Source of the DNA: Deltaproteobacteria bacterium
Lineage (GTDB): Bacteria; Desulfobacterota; UBA8473
DNA: 11,552 bases
Assembly (NCBI GenBank): GCA_030643245.1
Contig: DAOWME010000072.1
Span: forward strand, 1 to 11,552
Direction: 5' to 3'
The position numbers and the translations under genes are program-made. Of this stretch, positions 7,667 through 11,552 are shown in pieces; position 1 is the stretch's first letter; the number at the start of each line of letters is the position of its first letter. The notes under the pieces were generated by a model that saw only the letters and a list, made by a program, of their open reading frames with translations, was not told the DNA's origin and did no database searches.

Positions 7667-9133
7667 TTAGCACAAGACGGGTAATGAACCATACATGGAT
7701 TTGACGAAATCCTTCGCCTCTTCTCGGGTCGATATCACCTCTTCAGCTTCTGCCTCTTCTAATGCCGACAGGAGCCTTCCCACGTCTCTCCCCGACGGAA
7801 TTCCCAGTAATTCCATTATCTCCTTTCCATTCAATAGTGGCCTTCTTGGTGTCTTAAGCCACTCCTCAAAGTAGTACTTCAAGACATCCTCTATTACATC
7901 CACAAGAGGAATGGTCGGTTGAGGACCTGGGTGTGTCTTTGTTGCAAGGCCGTCGGCGAGGGATAGCATAAGGCAGTCTAACCCGTCCCCGTCCAAGTCC
8001 CTGAAGAAACGATATTTAGCTCTACGGCTCACATTGCTTGCCTTGGATAAATTAAGGATTCGCATGTGATTCCTGGTCAAATTAGTGATTATCCGGCTTG
8101 CCTTCCGGCCCAGTCTGAGCTTCCCGGCCAGGGCTTTGTTGATCTTTTCCCCAACCCTCTCATGTCCAAAGAACCTTACCCTTTCACCATCATTACTTCT
8201 GGTCTCAGCCTTTCCCGAGTCGTGGAGGAAGGCTATGAGTTTTAGCAAGTTGTGCCTCGTAATATTGCTCTCTAACTCTTCTCCAAAATGTGCCGTGAGA
8301 AACACGGCATGATCAGGAAAATAATGAGAGAGGTTGGACAAGATCATTTCCACAAACCCCACACTTCTTAATGCGTGATAAAAGAGACTATGATCATGAT
8401 GCTCACCCTGGTCAAGATCCTTCCAAGAATCCACCTCAGGTATCACCATAGCCAGTAAACCCAAATTATCAAGTTTCTCGATGGATTCGGACGAAATGGG
8501 TGCAGATAGTATTAGAAACAGCTCATCCCTAATTCTCTCCCAAGAAGAATGGGTCAAAAGCGCTTTTTTATCTTTGATAAGTTCTTCTGTACTGTCCTCA
8601 ATAGAAAATTTGGTTGCCGCGGCAATCCTCACTGCCCGGAGTAAGCGAAGGGGATCGTCGTCGAAGACCTTAGAAGAGGAAACCCTGATTATACCTTCCT
8701 CCATATCACTCGCTCCACCCACGGGATCGATGATATTGACCTCCTCTTTCTCAAAGAGGTCTTCTAGATCGATGGCCATTGAATTTATGGTGAAATCCCT
8801 CTCTCTCAAGTCTTCCTCGATCCCGTGTCCGCGGAGTGGGGAAAAATCTATATTTGTAATCCGGCCCTTCTCCTTGACTGTAGCACGATAGTGTCTTCGT
8901 TCCGGATCTAAACAGAAAAAAGTCCCCCCTATCTTTTCCGCAAAGAGTTTTGCAGTTTTCCGCACATCATCCGCTACGGCGAGGTCAAAATCTCTACCCA
9001 GGCGTGATGACAGAAGCAAATCTCTTATGGCTCCACCCACCAAGAACATTGAAAGACCCAACTCTTTGGATGCTGTGAACGCACCCTCAAGGATCTTTGA
9101 CCTGGTCAATTCTTTGAAATTGATCTTTCTCAA
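7667..9133 (-). CDS. cca: Class II CCA tRNA nucleotidyltransferase / poly(A) polymerase family with HD domain
   Basis: A 488-residue enzyme of the family that adds CCA, or part of it, to tRNA 3' ends; some members are poly(A) polymerases. The head has LVGGAIRD (31-38), the metal-binding DFD (48-50), ERDFTINSMA (111-120) and DDPLRLLRAVR (159-169). An HD phosphohydrolase domain follows, with HDHSLFYH (246-253), LHDSGK (303-308) and HERVGE (324-329). The C-terminal part is a helical RNA-binding region. The start is TTG at 9131-9133, with AAGGA seven bases upstream; the next Met is residue 29, inside the nucleotidyltransferase fold and too late. The start overlaps the hisD stop by four bases (TTGA), so the two genes are probably co-translated. 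Whether it adds CCA, only A, or tails RNA cannot be told from sequence alone. Confidence 0.87.
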   Translation of the reverse strand: MRKINFKELTRSKILEGAFTASKELGLSMFLVGGAIRDLLLSSRLGRDFDLAVADDVRKTAKLFAEKIGGTFFCLDPERRHYRATVKEKGRITNIDFSPLRGHGIEEDLRERDFTINSMAIDLEDLFEKEEVNIIDPVGGASDMEEGIIRVSSSKVFDDDPLRLLRAVRIAAATKFSIEDSTEELIKDKKALLTHSSWERIRDELFLILSAPISSESIEKLDNLGLLAMVIPEVDSWKDLDQGEHHDHSLFYHALRSVGFVEMILSNLSHYFPDHAVFLTAHFGEELESNITRHNLLKLIAFLHDSGKAETRSNDGERVRFFGHERVGEKINKALAGKLRLGRKASRIITNLTRNHMRILNLSKASNVSRRAKYRFFRDLDGDGLDCLMLSLADGLATKTHPGPQPTIPLVDVIEDVLKYYFEEWLKTPRRPLLNGKEIMELLGIPSGRDVGRLLSALEEAEAEEVISTREEAKDFVKSMYGSLPVLC

Positions 9134-10419
9134 TTTTTCATCCTTCGCTCCACTGATCTGGCATGAGCCTCAAGCCCTTCTATCTTGGCGAACCGGATGA
9201 CATCCTCGCCAACCCTATCTAATGCTTCCTTTGAAAACGAAACAATGCTTGATTTCTTTATGAAATCATCCACACTGAGGGGAGAACTGAACCGGGCCGT
9301 TCCTCCGGTGGGAAGTATATGGTTAGGGCCTGCCAGGTAGTCTCCCACCGCCTCCGGTGAGGTGTGGCCCAGGAAGATGGCCCCTGCGTTCCATACCTGG
9401 CCCAGGATGTCAAAGGGCTTCTCCACGGCCAACTCCAGGTGCTCAGGGGCCACTTTATTTGCGAGTGCAACGGATTCAGCAATGTCTTTTGTAATAATTA
9501 TGGCGCCGTTATTCTCCACTGATGATTCGGCTATGGCCTTCCTTTCAAGGCCCTCTAACTGTTCGTGGACTTCACTGTTCACCCGCTCTGCAAAATCAGC
9601 AGAGTCTGTTACAAGGAGAGAAGCCGCCATCTCATCATGCTCCGCCTGGGACAGGAGGTCAGCAGCAACATACGATGCCGGCCCACTCCCATCAGCAATA
9701 ATCAGGACTTCACTCGGGCCGGCAATCATGTCGATGTTAACCTCTCCGAAGACCAGTTTCTTAGCACAAGAGACGTAAATATTTCCAGGACCTACTATCT
9801 TGTCAACCCTCGGTATAGTCTCAGTCCCGTATGCTAGTGCGGCTATGGCTTGAGCGCCCCCCACTTTGAAAATGCTGCTTACGCCGGCTACACTTGCGGC
9901 CACCAAGACATGGGGGCTGACGTTACCGTGGTAGGCCGGGGTAACCATCACTACCTCGTGCACGCCGGCGACCTTGGCGGGCACCGCACTCATCAAAACT
10001 GAGGAAGGGTACGACGCTCTCCCACCCGGCACATAAATACCGACCTTTTCAAGGGGGTTGATCATCTGGCCCAGGATTACGCCGCTTTCCCCGGTTGTCA
10101 TCCAAGAGTTTCTAAGCTGTTTCTTATGGAATCTCTCAATCCTGGAAGCTGCAAACTTTAAAAGATCAACGTCGCTCTCGCTGACAGAGCCGAAGGCTTC
10201 TTCTATCTCTCTTTTCCCCACGCTCAGTGTTGCAGGCGTCAATTTCGACTTCTCATACTTGCCCACGTACTCAAGAACTGCCTTATCGCCACGATCCTTA
10301 ACATCCCTAAGGATAGTCTTAACAGTCTCGTCCACCGACCTACTCTGGGACTCGGCCCTTTTCAAGATCCTTTCCAGGTTAGTTGGAAAATCGGGGTCTA
10401 TGGTGCGTAGTATCCTCAT
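9130..10419 (-). CDS. hisD: Histidinol dehydrogenase
   Basis: A 429-residue enzyme that makes the last two oxidations of histidine synthesis, L-histidinol to L-histidine with two NAD+, using zinc. The zinc ligands are Gln258 and His261 in SQAEHDE, Asp360 in EAVGDYLAGPNH, and His419 in GLEAHARS. The catalytic pair Glu326-His327 is in APEHLE. GPGNIYV (210-216) and AGPSEVLI also match the family closely, and length is standard. The frame is open 29 codons further upstream, but MRILRTIDPDF at the ATG 10417-10419 is chosen: it is the family's normal N-terminus and has an AGGG-type ribosome binding site shortly upstream. The upstream extension is low-complexity. No other his gene is visible; the downstream partner is the tRNA nucleotidyltransferase gene. 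Confidence 0.95.
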   Translation of the reverse strand: MRILRTIDPDFPTNLERILKRAESQSRSVDETVKTILRDVKDRGDKAVLEYVGKYEKSKLTPATLSVGKREIEEAFGSVSESDVDLLKFAASRIERFHKKQLRNSWMTTGESGVILGQMINPLEKVGIYVPGGRASYPSSVLMSAVPAKVAGVHEVVMVTPAYHGNVSPHVLVAASVAGVSSIFKVGGAQAIAALAYGTETIPRVDKIVGPGNIYVSCAKKLVFGEVNIDMIAGPSEVLIIADGSGPASYVAADLLSQAEHDEMAASLLVTDSADFAERVNSEVHEQLEGLERKAIAESSVENNGAIIITKDIAESVALANKVAPEHLELAVEKPFDILGQVWNAGAIFLGHTSPEAVGDYLAGPNHILPTGGTARFSSPLSVDDFIKKSSIVSFSKEALDRVGEDVIRFAKIEGLEAHARSVERRMKN

Positions 10420-10451
10420 ATTGCTTACCCTGCCTCTAGACTGCCTTTTTA

Positions 10452-10469
10452 TTTGATTGATTTGATTGA
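10452..10469. repeat. Tandem 9-bp repeat upstream of hisD
   Basis: TTTGATTGA occurs twice back to back (10452-10460 and 10461-10469), followed by a further TTT. It lies about 35 bp upstream of the hisD start, in the leader or promoter region, and could be a protein binding site or simple slippage product. No assigned function. Confidence 0.4.
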
Positions 10470-10776
10470 TTTCGAGGTAATAAAGGTATGAAATGACCAG
10501 AACCACGGTCTAGAGATGACCCCTAAAGGGATGAAAGCATTAAAAAGGGGAAATATGTGGCATCCTTCATTTTGCAGTTTATACTTTCTCAACATTGACG
10601 GATGCCAGTGCTTAACGCAATCCTGCTCAACTGCACAGGTCCAAATTTTTCAATGCCGGTAAGATGCATCCGGGTAAGTTCTAGATTTTCAGCACGTCGT
10701 CGAGTATTCCGACTGGCAACGCAATGAAACTTAATATATGGAGACCTATAGAAGTGTATCCTTGCCTGCTTGTCTG
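10470..10776. other. Intergenic region between tatA and hisD
   Basis: About 350 bases separate the tatA stop from the hisD start. It holds the truncated repeat copy near 10611-10641 and a short CCCC-TAAA-GGG hairpin near 10520. No coding frame with a start site is seen, and I could not assign a convincing hisD promoter or tatA terminator. Confidence 0.5.
10611..10641 (-). repeat. Truncated inverted copy of the 242-bp repeat (R3)
   Basis: CTTAACGCAATCCTG (10611-10625) is the exact complement of R1 bases 1478-1492. After two or three bases, CAACTGCACAGGTC (10628-10641) equals R1 bases 1652-1665, and its complement matches the outer end of the left arm. Relative to the R1 left arm read in reverse, about 45 bases are missing between the two blocks. 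Weaker similarity (GCC then GCTTAAC) extends left to about 10604. A deletion derivative of the same family is the simplest reading. Confidence 0.6.
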
Positions 10777-10971
10777 TTAATTGTCGATCTCTTTTTTTTC
10801 CTTTCCATTATTCGGGGTCACGTCAATTTCATCCTTACCGGAAGTCGCCTTTCTGAAGTTTCTTATTCCCTTTCCAATACCACTTCCAATCTCTGGCAAC
10901 CTGCCGGCCCCGAAGACAATCATGATAATAACAAGAATGATAAGTAGCTCCGGCATTCCGATTCCAAACAT
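10777..10971 (-). CDS. tatA: Twin-arginine translocase subunit TatA
   Basis: A 64-residue inner-membrane protein of the TatA/TatE family, which forms the pore for export of folded proteins with twin-arginine signals, often cofactor-bearing enzymes. It has the expected layout: MFGIGMPELLIILVIIMIVF as the N-terminal membrane helix, the conserved FG hinge (Phe20, Gly21), the amphipathic helix RLPEIGSGIGKGIRNFRKA, and a short charged tail. The frame is open eight codons upstream to a GTG at 10995, but the ATG at 10969-10971 is preferred because GGAGG lies seven bases before it and MFGIGMPEL is the usual start; the GTG has no ribosome binding site. It lies downstream of selC on the same strand. 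No tatB or tatC is in the window. TatE cannot be told apart by sequence. Confidence 0.93.
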   Translation of the reverse strand: MFGIGMPELLIILVIIMIVFGAGRLPEIGSGIGKGIRNFRKATSGKDEIDVTPNNGKEKKEIDN

Positions 10972-10999
10972 TACCGCCCCTCCAAAGAGCTTCACTGTG

Positions 11000-11014
11000 T
11001 CTCGATAATCGAGA
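11000..11014. promoter_or_regulatory. 15-bp palindrome upstream of tatA
   Basis: TCTCGATAATCGAGA is a perfect palindrome around one central base, about 30 bp upstream of the tatA ATG and 84 bp past the end of selC. It could be an operator or a small hairpin in a shared transcript. No T-run follows, so it is not a terminator. Function unknown. Confidence 0.3.
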
Positions 11015-11097
11015 GAGTGAGATTAGAGTGCTGTTCGTCTGACCCAGCCAAACACGTGGGTATGTATCTTTTCGGACACACACTGTTTATTTTCTTT

Positions 11098-11193
11098 TGG
11101 CGGAAGTGTATGGGAATCGAACCCACCGCGGGCATCCTATACCCGCCACTGGATTTGAAGTCCAGGAGGCCCACCAGTGACCTACACACTTCC
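11098..11193 (-). tRNA. selC: Selenocysteine tRNA, tRNA-Sec(UCA), with encoded CCA
   Basis: A 96-base tRNA carrying selenocysteine to in-frame UGA codons, together with SelB and SECIS elements elsewhere. The acceptor stem is eight pairs (GGAAGTGT with ACACTTCC), a bacterial tRNA-Sec hallmark. The anticodon arm is CTGGA-CTTCAAA-TCCAG, with anticodon TCA (plus-strand TGA at 11156-11158). The long variable arm GCGGGTAT-AGG-ATGCCCGC pairs over eight positions, the T arm is GTGGG-TTCGATT-CCCAT, the discriminator is G, and CCA is encoded at 11098-11100. It shows that the organism makes selenoproteins. No selenoprotein gene was found in the window. An inverted-repeat arm lies only about 10 bases upstream of its 5' end. 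Confidence 0.95.
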
Positions 11194-11203
11194 ATATTAG
11201 TGA

Positions 11204-11376
11204 TATAGTACTCCAACTTTGGTTTTTCCACTCGTGGTTCCTTACGTGGGATTGTTGTGAACAATAACAAGACTAACCTTAAGAATTGTGCCACAGAACC
11301 TCTGTAACTAAACCAAAAACTGTAGATTTGGGCTAACAGTCCCCATGCCAAGAAAGACCAAAGTTGGATTACTATA
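11204..11376. mobile_element. 173-bp element with 20-bp inverted ends upstream of selC
   Basis: TATAGTACTCCAACTTTGGT (11204-11223) is the reverse complement of 11357-11376 with one mismatch, and weaker pairing extends outward. The interior of about 130 bp has no gene. It resembles a miniature inverted-repeat element or a collapsed insertion sequence. It differs in sequence from both the 69-257 element and the 242-bp family. Its left arm, read on the minus strand, supplies ACTATA just before selC, where the -10 box would be expected. Confidence 0.55.
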
Positions 11377-11415
11377 TTAACAATTTCTGGCTTATTGTCA
11401 ATCTAAATTTTTCCA

Positions 11416-11552
11416 CCTGTGCAGTCACACAAATCCAGCGTCTTGAAGTGTGTCCGATGATTCAGTCAACAGGGTTGTGTTAAGCGCCGGCTGCTTGTTT
11501 TGTTTGCTTGTTATACGTAAGAACCTGGCCAACATACAAATATTCATACGAG
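11416..11552. mobile_element. Second copy of the 242-bp repeat (R2), cut by the window edge
   Basis: The sequence from CCTGTGCAG at 11416 to the window end aligns with R1 bases 1422-1560 in the same orientation, with 16 substitutions and one 2-base gap, about 88% identity. Most changes are transitions. The 20 bases GTTTGCTTGTTATACGTAAG and the following ACCTGGCCAACATAC are conserved. The right half, with the paired inner and outer arms, lies beyond the window. Confidence 0.8.

Noticed and set aside
10420..10506. 29-codon N-terminal extension of hisD
   Set aside because: The added residues are low-complexity, encoded partly by the tandem 9-bp repeat. The internal ATG gives the standard HisD N-terminus and length.
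10992..11351. Minus-strand open frame of 119 codons
   Set aside because: It runs straight through the tRNA-Sec gene and the inverted repeat element, so it is not a plausible protein gene.
1..11552. CRISPR array, toxin-antitoxin pair, phage or transposase genes
   Set aside because: No regularly spaced short direct repeats and no matching proteins were seen. The repeats present are inverted or dispersed single copies.

Overview
The window looks like chromosomal DNA from a Gram-negative anaerobic bacterium, most likely Desulfobacterota (the former Deltaproteobacteria). This is an inference from gene content: a selenocysteine tRNA, a NifX-type iron-sulfur/cofactor protein beside what appears to be an FmdB zinc-ribbon gene, a Tat translocase subunit, a PlsC acyltransferase, and the remnant of an outer-membrane beta-barrel gene. 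No plasmid, phage or transposase gene is visible. The window does hold several small non-coding repeat elements.

Left part (1-1731): the first eight codons of an FmdB-like gene leave the window on the minus strand. A 27-bp perfect inverted repeat element (69-257) separates it from a minus-strand NifX-like gene (316-732), which has a good promoter at 842-870. A plus-strand stretch from about 940 to 1421 reads in one frame as an omptin-like outer-membrane barrel, broken by a TAA and a TGA. It stops where a 242-bp hairpin repeat element (1422-1663) begins.

Centre (1732-7638): plsC lies on the minus strand. A run of nine G sits between its candidate -35 and -10 boxes. On the plus strand, two translationally coupled genes (stop and start share one base) encode a YhaO/SbcD-type phosphoesterase and a 1170-residue YhaN/Rad50-like coiled-coil ATPase, together a two-gene Mre11-Rad50-like DNA-processing unit.

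Right part (7667-11552), all minus strand and so transcribed right to left: selC (tRNA-Sec), tatA, hisD, then a class II tRNA nucleotidyltransferase/poly(A) polymerase-family gene with an HD domain that overlaps the hisD stop by four bases. A second copy of the 242-bp repeat starts at 11416 and is cut by the window edge. A truncated third copy lies between tatA and hisD. A separate 20-bp inverted repeat element (11204-11376) lies immediately upstream of selC.

The coding content is mostly housekeeping. The less ordinary parts are the dispersed hairpin repeat family (three copies in 11.5 kb), the decayed barrel gene that ends at one copy, the G9 tract in the plsC promoter region, and the hookless YhaO-YhaN pair.
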